Assembly: GCA_963834425.1 (NCBI GenBank)
Contig: CAWIBR010000013.1
Coordinates: forward strand, 62,001 to 126,000
Source of the DNA: CAVURS01 sp963834425
GTDB taxonomy: Bacteria; Actinomycetota; Actinomycetes; Actinomycetales; CAVURS01
Length of the DNA: 64,000 bases
Direction: 5' to 3'
The notes beneath the pieces are model-generated. The model was not told the origin of the DNA. It searched no databases and worked only from the letters and a program-made list of their open reading frames with translations. The position numbers and the translations under genes are program-made. Below, in pieces: positions 35,058 to 43,693 of this stretch; position 1 is the stretch's first letter; every line of letters begins with the position of its first letter.

Positions 35058-35210
35058 ACCGATACCAATCCGTGAAGAAGTCTGACGTGGACTTGACCAG
35101 CGCCTGTAGTTCACTGGCACCGCCCAACGACGCGTCGCCGGTGAGATGGCGGGTCGGTGGCGACCCGGTGAACGTCTGGTCACCTGAGGCCGCTGGCTAG
35201 CCTGGGGGAC

Positions 35211-36206
35211 ATGACGGCACAGCGCGCCCTGTTCATCGGCGGCACCGGAGTGATCAGCACGGCCTGCGTCCGCCGGGCGGTCGAGCAGGGCTTCGAGGTG
35301 TCCGTGCTCAACCGCGGCGCGACCTCCAGCCGGCCGATCCCGCCGGAGGTCCGGGTGCTCACCGCCGACGTCCGCGATCCCCAGGCCGTGTCGGATGCCT
35401 TGGGGGACAACGAGTTCGACGTCGTCGCGGACTTCATGGCCTTCACGCCGGATCACATCCAGGCTGATATCGACCGGTTCGCCGGACGCATCGGCCAGTT
35501 CATCTTCATCAGCTCGGCCTCCGCCTACCAGACCCCGCCGGCCCGCATGCCGGTCCTCGAGTCGACGCCGCTGCGCAACCCGTTCTGGCAGTACTCCCGC
35601 GACAAGATCGCCTGCGAGGACCTGCTCGTCGCGGCCTATCGTGACGACGCGTTCCCGGTCACGGTCGTCCGGCCGTCGCACACCTACGACCACACGCTGG
35701 TGCCGTTCGACGGCGGCTGGACGGCGATCGCCCGGATGCGCCGCGGCGCCCCCGTCGTGGTCCACGGCGACGGGGCTTCGCTCTGGACGCTGACCCACCA
35801 CACCGACTTCGCCCGCGCGTTCGTCGGCCTGCTCGGCAACCCGCGGGTCGTCGGCGACACCTTCCACATCACCTCTGACGAGGCACTGCCGTGGGACCAG
35901 ATCGCCCGGCTGATGGCCGAGGCCGCCGGGGTCGAGCCGACGCTCGTGCACGTGCCCTCCGACGCGGTCGCCGCGCTGGACCCGGAGTGGGGAGCCGGTC
36001 TGCTCGGCGACAAGGCGCACTCGATGGTCTTCGACAACACCAAGATCAAGTCCGTCGTGCCGGGTTGGGTGGCCACCGTGCCGTTCGCGCAGGGCGCTCG
36101 CGAGATCGTGGACTGGCACGACGCCGATCCCAGCCGCCAGGTGGTCGAGCCGGAGCTGGACGCGGTGATGGACCGGCTCGTCGCGGCGTACGCCGTAGGC
36201 AGCTAG
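35211..36206 (+). CDS. NAD-dependent epimerase/dehydratase-like protein
   Basis: Intact 331-residue extended SDR. Rossmann motif ALFIGGTGVISTACVRRAVE, then VLNRGATSSRPIPPEVRVL; the active-site region reads FIFISSASAYQTPP with WQYSRDKIACEDLL following. Tyr-x-x-x-Lys appears as YSRDK. The C-terminal half has ALPWDQIARLMAEAAGVEPT and VFDNTKIKSVVPGW. It resembles the atypical CSP41-like or UDP-sugar-epimerase-like group. Substrate unknown. The next gene, a coiled-coil protein, starts 11 bp downstream. Confidence 0.9.
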   Translation: MTAQRALFIGGTGVISTACVRRAVEQGFEVSVLNRGATSSRPIPPEVRVLTADVRDPQAVSDALGDNEFDVVADFMAFTPDHIQADIDRFAGRIGQFIFISSASAYQTPPARMPVLESTPLRNPFWQYSRDKIACEDLLVAAYRDDAFPVTVVRPSHTYDHTLVPFDGGWTAIARMRRGAPVVVHGDGASLWTLTHHTDFARAFVGLLGNPRVVGDTFHITSDEALPWDQIARLMAEAAGVEPTLVHVPSDAVAALDPEWGAGLLGDKAHSMVFDNTKIKSVVPGWVATVPFAQGAREIVDWHDADPSRQVVEPELDAVMDRLVAAYAVGS

Positions 36207-36217
36207 CGGCGCCGGCC

Positions 36218-37147
36218 ATGCCCGCGGACCAGGAGGAGCCGCTCGTCGCGGTCGCTGACGAGCTCTACGCCCTGCCGCCCGAGGAGTTCACCAACGCCCG
36301 CAACGCCCGGGCCAAGGCGGTGCAGGCCGACGGCGACCGTGAGCTGGCCGCCGCGATCCGCGGGCTCGCCAAGCCCAGCGCCGCCGCCTGGCTGGCCAAC
36401 CAGCTGGTACGACGCGACCGCGCCGCGCTCGACCCACTGCTCGAGCTCGGCGCCTCGCTGCGCGACGCCACGGCTCGGCTCGACGGTGCCGAGATGCGCG
36501 CGCTGTCGCGGCAGCAGGGCAAGCTCGTCGCCGGCCTCGTCCGCCGGGCCGGCGAGCTGGGCACTCCGTCGGGCAAGCCGGTCAGCCCGGGTGTCGCGCA
36601 GGACCTCGACGACACGCTCCGGGCCGCCATCGCTGATGCGGACGCGGCCGACCAGCTCATGGCCGGTCGTCTGGCGAATGGACTGCAGCACAACGGATTC
36701 GGCCTCGTCGCGCCGGGCAACCTCAGTCTTGTGGCGACGTCTTCGGCCCCTGCGGACCGGGGCAAGTCGACCGCGAAGTCCGGCACGCGCCGCAAGGCTG
36801 GCAAGGCCGGCCAGCCCGCCAAGTCGTCGCGTGACGACCGGCGGGCGGAGCAGCTCGCGGCAGCGGAGCGCGATGTCGCCGATGCCCAGGCAGGAGTCGA
36901 GGTGACCGAGGCCGGCCAGGCCCGCGCGGCGGACGACCTCGAGACAGCCGAGCAGACCCTGGCCGAGGCGAAGACCACCCTCGACGAGCTCCGGGAGCAG
37001 CTCGAGCGGGCGAAGTTCGCCGTGTCACGAGCCGAAGGCGGACTGCGCCAGGCCAAGCAGTCGCTGGACCAGGTCAACCGGGCCGCGCGAGCCGCGCGCA
37101 ACGGCCTCGACGACGCCGTCGCCAAACGCGACCGCCTCAGCACCTGA
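36218..37147 (+). CDS. Coiled-coil protein of unknown function
   Basis: Intact, 309 residues. The N-terminal 160 residues are helical and look conserved: PLVAVADELYALPPEEFTNA, then RNARAKAVQADGDRELAAAI and RGLAKPSAAAWLANQLVRRD. A basic Lys/Ser linker follows (STAKSGTRRKAGKAGQPAKS), then a long coiled coil (about 215-305: ERDVADAQAGVEVTEAGQAR to VAKRDRLST). Actinobacterial homologues are annotated hypothetical (from memory). The PSAAAWLANQL signature may serve to find relatives. Probably co-transcribed with the epimerase. Function not recognised. Confidence 0.8.
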   Translation: MPADQEEPLVAVADELYALPPEEFTNARNARAKAVQADGDRELAAAIRGLAKPSAAAWLANQLVRRDRAALDPLLELGASLRDATARLDGAEMRALSRQQGKLVAGLVRRAGELGTPSGKPVSPGVAQDLDDTLRAAIADADAADQLMAGRLANGLQHNGFGLVAPGNLSLVATSSAPADRGKSTAKSGTRRKAGKAGQPAKSSRDDRRAEQLAAAERDVADAQAGVEVTEAGQARAADDLETAEQTLAEAKTTLDELREQLERAKFAVSRAEGGLRQAKQSLDQVNRAARAARNGLDDAVAKRDRLST

Positions 37148-37168
37148 CCGAGCCCTACAGTGCTCCGC

Positions 37169-37970
37169 ATGGAGCGGTACGTGATCCGTGGCGGCGCAAC
37201 CGGTTTCGAGCGGCTTCAGGTCCTGGCCCGCAGCTGGGCGCCGACGACGAGCGCCCTGTTCGACCGGGTGGGGGTGGCGCCGGGCCTGAGCTGTCTGGAC
37301 CTCGGGTCCGGGGCCGGCGACGTCAGCTTCGAGCTCGCCCGCCGGGTCGGCCCGACCGGTCGAGTGGTCGGGGTGGACATGGACGACGTCAAGGTCGGGC
37401 TGGCCCGGGCGGTGGCCGCCGACCAGGGCCTCACTCAGGTCGAGTTCCGGACCGCTGAGCGTCTACGACTGGGCCGAGCGCGACGCCTACGACGTCGTCT
37501 ACTGCCGGTTCCTGTTGCAGCACCTGACCCGGCCGGTCGACCTCCTGCGGACCATGTGGGCGGCCGTCCGGCCCGGCGGCGCGCTCGTCGTCGAGGACGC
37601 CGACTTCGAGGGGTCGTTCTGCGAGCCGCCCAACCCGGCGTTCGACTTCTGGGTCACGGCGTACCAGCAGGCTCTGGCCAACAGCGGCGGCGACCCGCTC
37701 AGCGGACGCAGGCTGTCCGCCCGGTTCCGCGAGGCCGGTCTCCCCGCCCCGGAGCTGAGCGTCGTACAGCGGGTCGATGTCGTCGGTGAGGTCAAAGGAC
37801 TGCCGCACTCGACCATCGCCACCACGGCCGAGGTGATCGTCGACACCGGCGTCGCCACAGCCGAGGAGGTCGAGCAGGCCCTCGCCGGGCTCCAGGCGCT
37901 GGCCGAGGACGACGTGACCCTCGTCGGGTCGCCGCGGAACTTCCAGGCCTGGTCCCGTCGTCAGCCATAG
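37169..37970 (+). CDS. SAM-dependent methyltransferase, frameshifted
   Basis: About 265 residues, class I methyltransferase. MERYVIRGGATGFERLQVLA is followed by motif I CLDLGSGAGDVSFELARRVG and the acidic loop VVGVDMDDVKVGLARAVAA. After an indel near 37455 come DAYDVVYCRFLLQHLTRPVD (motif IV/post-I), AAVRPGGALVVEDADFEG and a C-terminal region ending GSPRNFQAWSRRQP. ATG 37169; GTG 37160 is in frame. The substrate cannot be told; the QHL..P pattern is common in UbiE/SmtA-like small-molecule enzymes. Confidence 0.88.
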
Positions 37971-37987
37971 GGGCGATGACAGACTGA

Positions 37988-38005
37988 CCCCCGGCTCATC
38001 GGGGG
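37988..38005 (+). terminator. Short hairpin after the methyltransferase gene
   Basis: CCCCCG (37988-37993) and CGGGGG (38000-38005) with a 6-base loop follow the stop at 37970. Short but GC-pure; a weak terminator at best. Confidence 0.35.
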
Positions 38006-38029
38006 CCATCGGCAGAGAGGGTGCGGACC

Positions 38030-38410
38030 ATGCTGGTTGTCACGACGAACGACCTGCCCGGCTGGGAGATCCAGCGGGTCTGCGGCGAGGTCTTCGGCCT
38101 CACGGTGCGCTCGCGCAACCTGTTCTCCCAGATGGGCGCGGGCCTGAAGTCGATGTTCGGCGGCGAGCTGGCCGGCATGACCAAGGCCCTGTCGGACAGC
38201 CGCAACGAGGTGATGGGCCGGATGATCGAGGAGGCCCGGGCCCGCGGCGGCAACGCGATCATCGCGATGCGCTTCGACACCTCGGAGATGGGCGACGTCT
38301 GGACCGAGATCTGCGCCTACGGCACCGCGGTGGTCGCCGTGCCGGTCACCGACGGCGCCCGGCAGACCGCGACGCAGCTCGGCTACCAGGTCGCTCCGGC
38401 CCAGGCCTGA
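38030..38410 (+). CDS. YbjQ/UPF0145 family protein
   Basis: Intact, about 126 residues of the YbjQ (UPF0145) family: MLVVTTNDLPGWEIQRVCGE, VFGLTVRSRNLFSQMGAGLK, GGELAGMTKALSDSRNEVMG, EEARARGGNAIIAMRFDTSE and AYGTAVVAVPV. These form oligomeric beta-alpha folds of unknown role (family knowledge). ATG 38030 is preferred; GTG 38021 is in frame but lies directly behind the GAGAGGG ribosome site. Confidence 0.9.
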   Translation: MLVVTTNDLPGWEIQRVCGEVFGLTVRSRNLFSQMGAGLKSMFGGELAGMTKALSDSRNEVMGRMIEEARARGGNAIIAMRFDTSEMGDVWTEICAYGTAVVAVPVTDGARQTATQLGYQVAPAQA

Positions 38411-38466
38411 TCGCTCGTCGAACGGGCAGGCGGGGCACGGCCCGCAGCGTGTAACCTGCTGCCCGC

Positions 38467-38539
38467 GCCCCAATAGCTCAGACGGCAGAGCGTCTCCATG
38501 GTAAGGAGAAGGTCTAGGGTTCGATTCCCTATTGGGGCT
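38467..38539 (+). tRNA. tRNA-Thr (GGT anticodon)
   Basis: Full cloverleaf in 73 bases: acceptor GCCCCAA/TTGGGGC, D stem GCTC/GAGC, anticodon stem TCTCC/GGAGA with loop ATGGTAA (GGT, reads ACC/ACU), T stem TAGGG/CCCTA with TTCGATT loop, discriminator T. CCA is not encoded. It sits 60 bp before tRNA-Met, the order seen in front of rpmG in other actinobacteria. Confidence 0.97.
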
Positions 38540-38598
38540 CTGCGCGGACCTGGTCGGCAGCCCGCCACACGGCGGTCACCGGCCACCGGACCGCACTC

Positions 38599-38672
38599 GG
38601 CGGGGTAGCTCAGGTGGTTAGAGCAAACGGCTCATAATCGTTGTGTCGCGGGTTCGAGTCCCGCCCCCGCTA
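38599..38672 (+). tRNA. tRNA-Met, elongator (CAT anticodon)
   Basis: 74-base cloverleaf: acceptor GGCGGGG/CCCCGCT (first pair G-T), D stem GCTC/GAGC, anticodon stem AACGG/TCGTT with loop CTCATAA, T stem GCGGG/CCCGC with TTCGAGT loop, discriminator A. It lacks the three G-C pairs of initiator tRNA in the anticodon stem, so it is the elongator form. A lysidine-type tRNA-Ile2 is less likely given the location before rpmG. No encoded CCA. Confidence 0.93.
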
Positions 38673-38678
38673 CACGAG

Positions 38679-38709
38679 TTCGACGCAGGCGTGCTGGATC
38701 CCTTACCCT
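38679..38709 (+). promoter_or_regulatory. Putative promoter of rpmG-hadAB
   Basis: A -10-like TACCCT (38704-38709) lies behind TTCGAC/TCGACG (38679-38685), spacing 18-19 bp. TACCCT is a common actinobacterial primary-sigma -10; the -35 is imperfect. It stands 70 bp before the rpmG GTG. Confidence 0.4.
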
Positions 38710-38778
38710 GATACGTCGCGTGCGCCCGATTCACGCGCGTGCCCCACTGCGTACGAGTTTGCGAGAGAAGGCTGTCCC

Positions 38779-38949
38779 GTGGCGAGCAAGAGCACGGATG
38801 TGCGTCCGAAGATCACGCTGGCCTGCGTGGAGTGCAAGGACCGCAACTACATCACCAAGAAGAACCGGCGCAACGACCCCGACCGGCTCGAGATGAAGAA
38901 GTTCTGCCCGCGCGACGGCCGTCACACGGTTCATCGCGAGACCCGCTGA
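38779..38949 (+). CDS. rpmG: 50S ribosomal protein L33
   Basis: Intact 56-residue L33: MASKSTDVRPKITLACVECK, then DRNYITKKNRRNDPDRLEMK and KFCPRDGRHTVHRETR. The CxxC...CxxD pattern shows the cysteine pair CVEC is kept while the second pair is reduced to a single Cys (FCPRD). GTG start. It heads the rpmG-hadA-hadB block that follows tRNA-Thr and tRNA-Met. Confidence 0.96.
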   Translation: MASKSTDVRPKITLACVECKDRNYITKKNRRNDPDRLEMKKFCPRDGRHTVHRETR

Positions 38950-38985
38950 CGCAGGTCTGAGCCGGCCTCGGTTCTCGACGACACA

Positions 38986-39444
38986 GTGCCCGTCAACACA
39001 GAGTTCATCGGTCGCGTCTACCCGCCCACACCGGTCTTCGAGATCGGGCGTGAGGCCATCCGGTCGTTCGCCGAGGCCACCGCGGCCGGCAATCCGGTCA
39101 ATCCGGCCCATGTCGACCCCGAGGCGGCGCAGGCCCTGGGCTACCCGGACGTCATCGCCCCGCCGACGATGGCGATGATCGTCGCCCACCGGGCCAACTT
39201 CCGGTACACCGACGACCCCGAGGCCGGCATCGACTACAGCCGGGTCGTCCACGGCGAGCAGAAGTTCATCCACCACCGGCCGATCGTCGCCGGCGACCGC
39301 CTGGTCACGGTGCTGACCGTCGACTCGATCCGCGGCGCGGGCGGCCACAGCATGATCGTGCTGCGCAGCGACATCGCGACCGAGGCCGGCGAGCCGGTCT
39401 GTACGGCGCTGGGCACCATCGTCGTCCGCGGTGAGGACTCGTGA
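38986..39444 (+). CDS. hadA: (3R)-hydroxyacyl-ACP dehydratase subunit HadA-like (MaoC)
   Basis: Intact, 152 residues: NTEFIGRVYPPTPVFEIGRE, AIRSFAEATAAGNPVNPAHV, YPDVIAPPTMAMIVAHRANF and RVVHGEQKFIHHRPIVAGDR. This is the N-terminal MaoC-like dehydratase family (UPF0336/HadA), the stabilising and substrate-holding subunit of the FAS-II 3-hydroxyacyl dehydratase in mycobacteria. GTG start 36 bp after rpmG. The stop overlaps the GTG of hadB. In non-mycolate actinobacteria the exact acyl substrate is less clear. Confidence 0.92.
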   Translation: MPVNTEFIGRVYPPTPVFEIGREAIRSFAEATAAGNPVNPAHVDPEAAQALGYPDVIAPPTMAMIVAHRANFRYTDDPEAGIDYSRVVHGEQKFIHHRPIVAGDRLVTVLTVDSIRGAGGHSMIVLRSDIATEAGEPVCTALGTIVVRGEDS

Positions 39445-39868
39445 GCCGGCCCCGAGTACGACGACGTGCAGGTCGGCGACCAGCTCCCGCTCGCGCACCG
39501 TCGCCATCACGCGCGAGCACCTGGTCCGCTATGCCGGGGCCAGCGGCGACTTCAACCCGATCCACTGGAACCCGCGGTTCGCGACCGAGGTCGGGCTGCC
39601 CGACGTCATCGCCCACGGCATGTTCACCATGGGCGCCGCGGTCGAGGTCGTGACGGCGTGGGCCGGCGACCCGGGGGCCGTGGCGGCGTACGGCGTCCGG
39701 TTCACCAAGACGGTCGTCGTGCCGGATCCCGGTCACGCCGACCTCGAGGTCAGTGGCGTCGTCGCCCTCAAGGACGACGAGACCCGCACCGTGCGCGTCG
39801 ACCTGACCGTGCGCAGCGCCGATGTCACGGTCCTGGGCCGCGCCCAGGCCACGGTCCGTCTGCCTTGA
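39441..39868 (+). CDS. hadB: (3R)-hydroxyacyl-ACP dehydratase subunit HadB-like (MaoC), frameshifted
   Basis: About 142 residues. GTG 39441 overlaps the hadA stop. The hot-dog hydratase motif is clear: YAGASGDFNPIHWNPRFATE, with the catalytic Asp and His, then VGLPDVIAHGMFTMGAAVEV and AYGVRFTKTVVVPD. Two indels sit near 39453 and 39500 (restored EYDDVQVGDQLP, then RTVAITREHLVRYAG). It partners hadA as the catalytic subunit. The stop overlaps the TTG of the MFS gene (TTGA). Confidence 0.92.
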
Positions 39869-41100
39869 CCGCGCCCGCCGGGGTCGCCAGCGAGGTCCTG
39901 CGAGCGCGCAACGCCGTCTTCGCCGTCTTCTTCATCAACGGCCTCCTCATGGCCAGCTGGATCTCGCGTATCCCGGCCGTCCGCTCGACCCTCGACCTCT
40001 CGCCCGGCCAGCTCGGGCTGCTCCTGCTCTGCCCGGCCCTCGGCTCGGCGCTGGCCCTCCCGACGGCCGGGCACGTGGTGCTCCGGCTCGGGGCGCGCGG
40101 GGCCCTGCACGTGTTCTCGGTGGTGTGCGCCGGGGGCGTGATGGTCGCCGGGGCCGGCGTGAGCGGGCACCAGCCGCTGGTCGCCGCGCTGGGCCTGTTC
40201 CTGTTCGGGCTCGGCACCAGCCTCTGGGACGTCGCCATGAACGTCGAGGGGGCCGCGGTCGAGCAGGGCCTGCGGCGCTCGATCATGCCGAGGTTCCACG
40301 CGGCCTGGAGCCTGGGCAGCGTGGCCGGCGCGCTGGTCGGCGCGGGCTTCGCCGCGGTGGGCGCGCCGCTCGTCGTCCACCTGCTGATCGCGGGCGCGGT
40401 CTGCCTGGTCGCGGCCGAGGTGGCCTGTCGCTGGTTCCTCGTGGCCGACCCGCACGGCGATGCCGAGCCCGCGCCGCCCCGGGCCGCGCTGCGGGCCTGG
40501 ACCGAGCGCCGTACCTTGCTGATCGGCGTTGTCACCCTCTGCGCCGCGTTGGTCGAGGGCGTTGCCAACGACTGGTTCGGCCTGACCCTCGTGGATGGCT
40601 ATCACCAGCGAGAAGTGTTCGGGGCGTTGGGTTTTGGCGTCTTCGTGACGATGATGACCGCCGGGCGCACGGTGGGCACGATGGTGATCGACCGGTTCGG
40701 TCGCGTCGTCACCCTGCGCTGCTCCGCACTCGCCGCGGGCGTCGGGATCCTGCTCGTTGTCGTCGGCCCGTGGCTCCCGATCGCGATCCTCGGCGGGGTG
40801 CTGTGGGGAGCGGGCGCGGCGCTCGGCTTCCCGATGGGGATGAGTGCCGCGGCCGACGACCCGGTCTGGGCCGCGCCGCGGCTCGGCGTCGTGACGTCGA
40901 TCGGCTACCTGGCGTTCCTCGCTGGGCCGCCGCTGGTCGGGTTCGTCGCCGACGGGGTGGGCGTGCGCCGGGCGGTGTCCGTCGTCCTGGTCGCCCTGGT
41001 CCTCATCGCGGTCCTGGCGCCGGTGGAGCGCCCGCTCGAGCCGGCCGAAGGGGCCCCGGGTCCGCTGAGCGGCAAGGGCGACGGCGCCTTGACCTCCTGA
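39865..41100 (+). CDS. MFS transporter
   Basis: Intact, 411 residues, about 12 helices: ARNAVFAVFFINGLLMASWI, SRIPAVRSTLDLSPGQLGLL, ALGLFLFGLGTSLWDVAMNV, RSIMPRFHAAWSLGSVAGAL. The SRIPxxRxxLxLSxxxLGL signature belongs to an MFS group related to YbjJ-type permeases. TTG 39865 overlaps the hadB stop, which couples translation and is the only good start. The substrate, often a sugar or drug, is unknown. It is the first gene of the accessory block between hadB and murB. Confidence 0.9.
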   Translation: MTAPAGVASEVLRARNAVFAVFFINGLLMASWISRIPAVRSTLDLSPGQLGLLLLCPALGSALALPTAGHVVLRLGARGALHVFSVVCAGGVMVAGAGVSGHQPLVAALGLFLFGLGTSLWDVAMNVEGAAVEQGLRRSIMPRFHAAWSLGSVAGALVGAGFAAVGAPLVVHLLIAGAVCLVAAEVACRWFLVADPHGDAEPAPPRAALRAWTERRTLLIGVVTLCAALVEGVANDWFGLTLVDGYHQREVFGALGFGVFVTMMTAGRTVGTMVIDRFGRVVTLRCSALAAGVGILLVVVGPWLPIAILGGVLWGAGAALGFPMGMSAAADDPVWAAPRLGVVTSIGYLAFLAGPPLVGFVADGVGVRRAVSVVLVALVLIAVLAPVERPLEPAEGAPGPLSGKGDGALTS

Positions 41101-41522
41101 AGCTTCAGGTAGGTCAGCAGCCGCTGCCCGCCGCGAACGGCGAGCTGGGACAGCACCTGCTGCAGCTCGGCGACGTCGCGGGTCACCAGGGTGATCAGGT
41201 AGTCCATCTCGCCCGCCACCAGGTCGGCGGCGATCACCTGCGGCATCGAGCGGAGCATCTCCTCGAAGGCGTTGCTGGCCCGCGGGTCGTGCCGGGTCAG
41301 CGTCGCCGCGACGTAGACCGTCAGCGCGAAGCCCGACGCAGCCGGGTCGAGCCGGGCCGCGATGACCCGGATGACCCCGGTCTCCTTGAGGTGCCGGACC
41401 CGGTGCAGCGTGGCCGCGGGGGACAGGCCCACGGACCGGGCCAGGTCGACGTTTGTAACATCTGCATCCGTTTGGAGTAGCGATAGCAGGTGAATGTCAA
41501 TTTCATCAAGCAAAGTGGCCAT
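40905..41522 (-). CDS. Lrp/AsnC-family regulator (3' end uncertain)
   Basis: The first 145 residues are a normal Lrp/AsnC protein: MATLLDEIDIHLLSLLQTDA, then DLARSVGLSPAATLHRVRHL (HTH), VIAARLDPAASGFALTVYVA and MPQVIAADLVAGEMDYLITL, LVTRDVAELQQVLSQLAV, ending TYLKLQEVKAPSPLPL. The frame runs a further 60 residues of Arg/Thr-rich text antisense to the MFS gene; the real stop was probably lost to an indel near 41060-41090. Divergent from the EamA gene (41596), its likely target, since Lrp proteins often control amino-acid exporters. Confidence 0.85.
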   Translation of the reverse strand: MATLLDEIDIHLLSLLQTDADVTNVDLARSVGLSPAATLHRVRHLKETGVIRVIAARLDPAASGFALTVYVAATLTRHDPRASNAFEEMLRSMPQVIAADLVAGEMDYLITLVTRDVAELQQVLSQLAVRGGQRLLTYLKLQEVKAPSPLPLSGPGAPSAGSSGRSTGARTAMRTRATRTTDTARRTPTPSATNPTSGGPARNAR

Positions 41523-41595
41523 AGCACCGAACGATAGTGCGTCAGAGTGAGTGTTCGCGGCCCTTGAGCGGCCCGCGAGGGCTGATCATTGAAAC

Positions 41596-42760
41596 GTGAA
41601 CAACGCTCGTCGCCCCGCCATCCTCGCCCTCGCCACCGCCGGTGTGCTGTGGGGGTCGAGCATGCCCCTGTCCAAGCTCTCCCTCGAGTGGCTGGCGCCG
41701 GGCTGGCTGACGGTCGTGCGGTTCGGTCTGGCCGCCCTGCTGCTGGCCGTTCCGGCCCGCCGTCACCTGCGGGCGGCCTTCACTCCGGAGATCCTGGTCT
41801 GGGGCGCTTTGGGCGTCGGGGTCTGCGTCGTCATCCAGAACGTCGGGGTCGGTCTGACCAGCGTCAGCCACGCCTCGATGATGGTCGGCTCGATCCCGGT
41901 CCTGGTCGCCCTGATCGCCGGCGTCTGGCACCGCAGCCGGCTGTCCGGCGCAGGCCTGGGCCGGCCTTGTCGTGTCCCTGCTCGGCGTGGCCGTGGTCGC
42001 CGGCGGCGGTGGCGGCTCCTCCAGCGTGTACGGCGACGGGCTCGTGCTCTTCTCGCTCGCCATCAGCGCCGCGATGACCGTGGCCCAGGTCCGGATGCTC
42101 GAGGGGCGCGACCCGATGGCCGTGACCGCCGTGCAGTTCATGGCGGCGGCCGTGACCGCGCTGCCGATCGCCATCGTGACGCGAGGGCACGCCGCCTTCG
42201 GTGCCGAGCGTCGGTCCGTTCCTCGGCGTCATCGCCCTGTCCGTCGTCGGGCACGCTGCTGCCGTGGGTGCTGTTCGCCTTCGGCCAGTCGCGGGTCTCC
42301 GCCGTCGTCGCCGGGTCGTTCATCAACATCGAGCCGCTGGTCGGCGCTGGCTGCGGCCGCGCTGTTCTTCGGTGAGGCCATCACGCCGGCTCAGATCGGC
42401 GCCGGGCTGGCCATCCTGACCGGGGTCGCGCTCAGCACGCTGGCCTCCGCGGTCGACGCCGAGTCGGTGTCTGAGCCGGAGCCCGTCGCGGTGCGGAGGC
42501 CGGCGTCGGTGCCGGAGCAGCTGCCGGTCCTGGTCGAGGCCTCGGTCGAGGGTGCGGTGCTCGTGCCCGCCGCGACGCCGCGCGTCCCGCGGATGCCGCG
42601 GGTGCCGCAGCGCCGTGCCTCGGGTGCCTCGCCAGCGTGGCCCGCTCCGTGCGGTGTGGGTGGCCGCCGAGGAGCCGAGGACCCGGCCGTCGACGCCTGG
42701 AGCTTCGACGACATCTCGGCCGACGACCTGGTGCTCGACCGCTGGGACACCGCGGCCTAG
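41596..42760 (+). CDS. EamA-family transporter with charged C-terminal tail, frameshifted
   Basis: About 385 residues. EamA repeat 1: ALATAGVLWGSSMPLSKLSL, EWLAPGWLTVVRFGLAALLL, VGLTSVSHASMMVGSIPVLV. Repeat 2 after indels near 41970, 42200 and 42350: DGLVLFSLAISAAMTVAQVR, TLLPWVLFAFGQSRVSAVVA, GSFINIEPLVGA, FFGEAITPAQIGAGLAILTG. The tail of about 100 residues after the last helix is Pro/Val/Arg-rich and ends AWSFDDISADDLVLDRWDTA, unusual for the family. GTG 41596. Probably regulated by the divergent Lrp protein. Confidence 0.87.
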
Positions 42761-42787
42761 ATCGACGACGCGTCGGGCGCCGCGCGC

Positions 42788-43301
42788 AGTCAGCCGTCGT
42801 CGGCCAGCAGGTCCATCAGCAGGCCGTCGTGCCAGCCCCGGCCGTCGGGGTCGCGCTCGTAGCCGCGCAGCACGCCCGACCGGCCGGAAGCCGACGGCCG
42901 CGTAGCACCGGATCGCGGCCTCGTTGTCCGCGGCCGGGTCGATGGTGATCCGCCGGTGCCCACGGTCCTCGAACAGGTGCCGGACCATCGTCCGCACGGC
43001 GTCGCGCCCGATGCCCTGGCCGTGCACCGCCGGGTCCAGGAACAGGTCGATCGAGGCGTGCCGGTAGTCCGGCTCGTCCTCCTCGCCGTACTGGATCAGC
43101 CCGCGGACGACGCCGTCGACCAGGACCGTGAAGACGACGCGCCCGGGTCGCCGAACGGCCACGGCGGCTCGTAGGTCTCGACGCCCCAACGGCTTTCGAC
43201 CTCGGGGTCCGCCGGATCCGCCGCAGGTCGTCGACCTGGTCGCCGCGCACCGGCACCAGCATGACCCGGTCACCGGTGAGCTCGAGGTCGGGGCCGTCCA
43301 T
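42788..43301 (-). CDS. GNAT N-acetyltransferase, frameshifted
   Basis: About 170 residues: MDGPDLELTGDRVMLVPVRG, then DQVDDLRRI. After indels near 43190 come GRVVFTVLVDGVVRGLIQYG, PDYRHASIDLFLDPAVHGQG and IGRDAVRTMVRHLFEDRGHR (the acetyl-CoA loop region GQGIGRDA). A last indel near 42890 precedes the end WHDGLLMDLLADDG. It resembles AAC(6')-like acetyltransferases in HGQGIGRDAVR and ITIDPAADNEAAIRCYAAVG. In this reading the ATG at 43301 is in frame with the preceding NTF2-fold domain with no stop between them. Confidence 0.82.
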
Positions 43302-43684
43302 GGCGCCGACGTCGGCGGCGGCGGCCGCCAGGTAGGTGCCGCGGCCGTGCACGACCAGGCCGTCGGCGAAGGTCAGCACCTCGTTGACCAGCCCGCCGCG
43401 CTGGTTGCGGTAGTTGATGACCAGCGTGTCGACACCGGCGTACGTGCCGAGCACCTCGAACCGCAGGTCGGGCAGCCCGCGCAGGGCCGTGGTCCAGTAG
43501 TCGCGGATCGCCGCCTTGCCGCGCAGGACACCGTCGCTGCCGGGCACGACGCGGGTGGCGACGGGCGAGGTGAAGACCGCGTCCTCGGCGAAGTGGGCCA
43601 GCACCGCCTCGACGTCGTGGGCGTTCCAGGCGGCGACCCAGGCGGCGGCGAACGTCAGTCGGGAGTCGGGGTGTCGGGCGTCAT
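43302..43684 (-). CDS. NTF2-fold/SnoaL-like protein, possibly fused to the GNAT domain
   Basis: About 125 residues: LTFAAAWVAAWNAHDVEAVL, AHFAEDAVFTSPVATRVVPG, GKAAIRDYWTTALRGLPDLR, FEVLGTYAGVDTLVINYRNQ, VNEVLTFADGLVVHGRGTYL. An indel near 43655 separates the likely ATG 43684 (MTPDTPTPD) from the domain. The frame continues through AAAAADVGA directly into the GNAT start. Either this is a real two-domain protein or the stop was lost to an error. It begins 10 bp after the alpha/beta hydrolase stop. Confidence 0.75.
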
Positions 43685-43693
43685 CAGGGTCCT

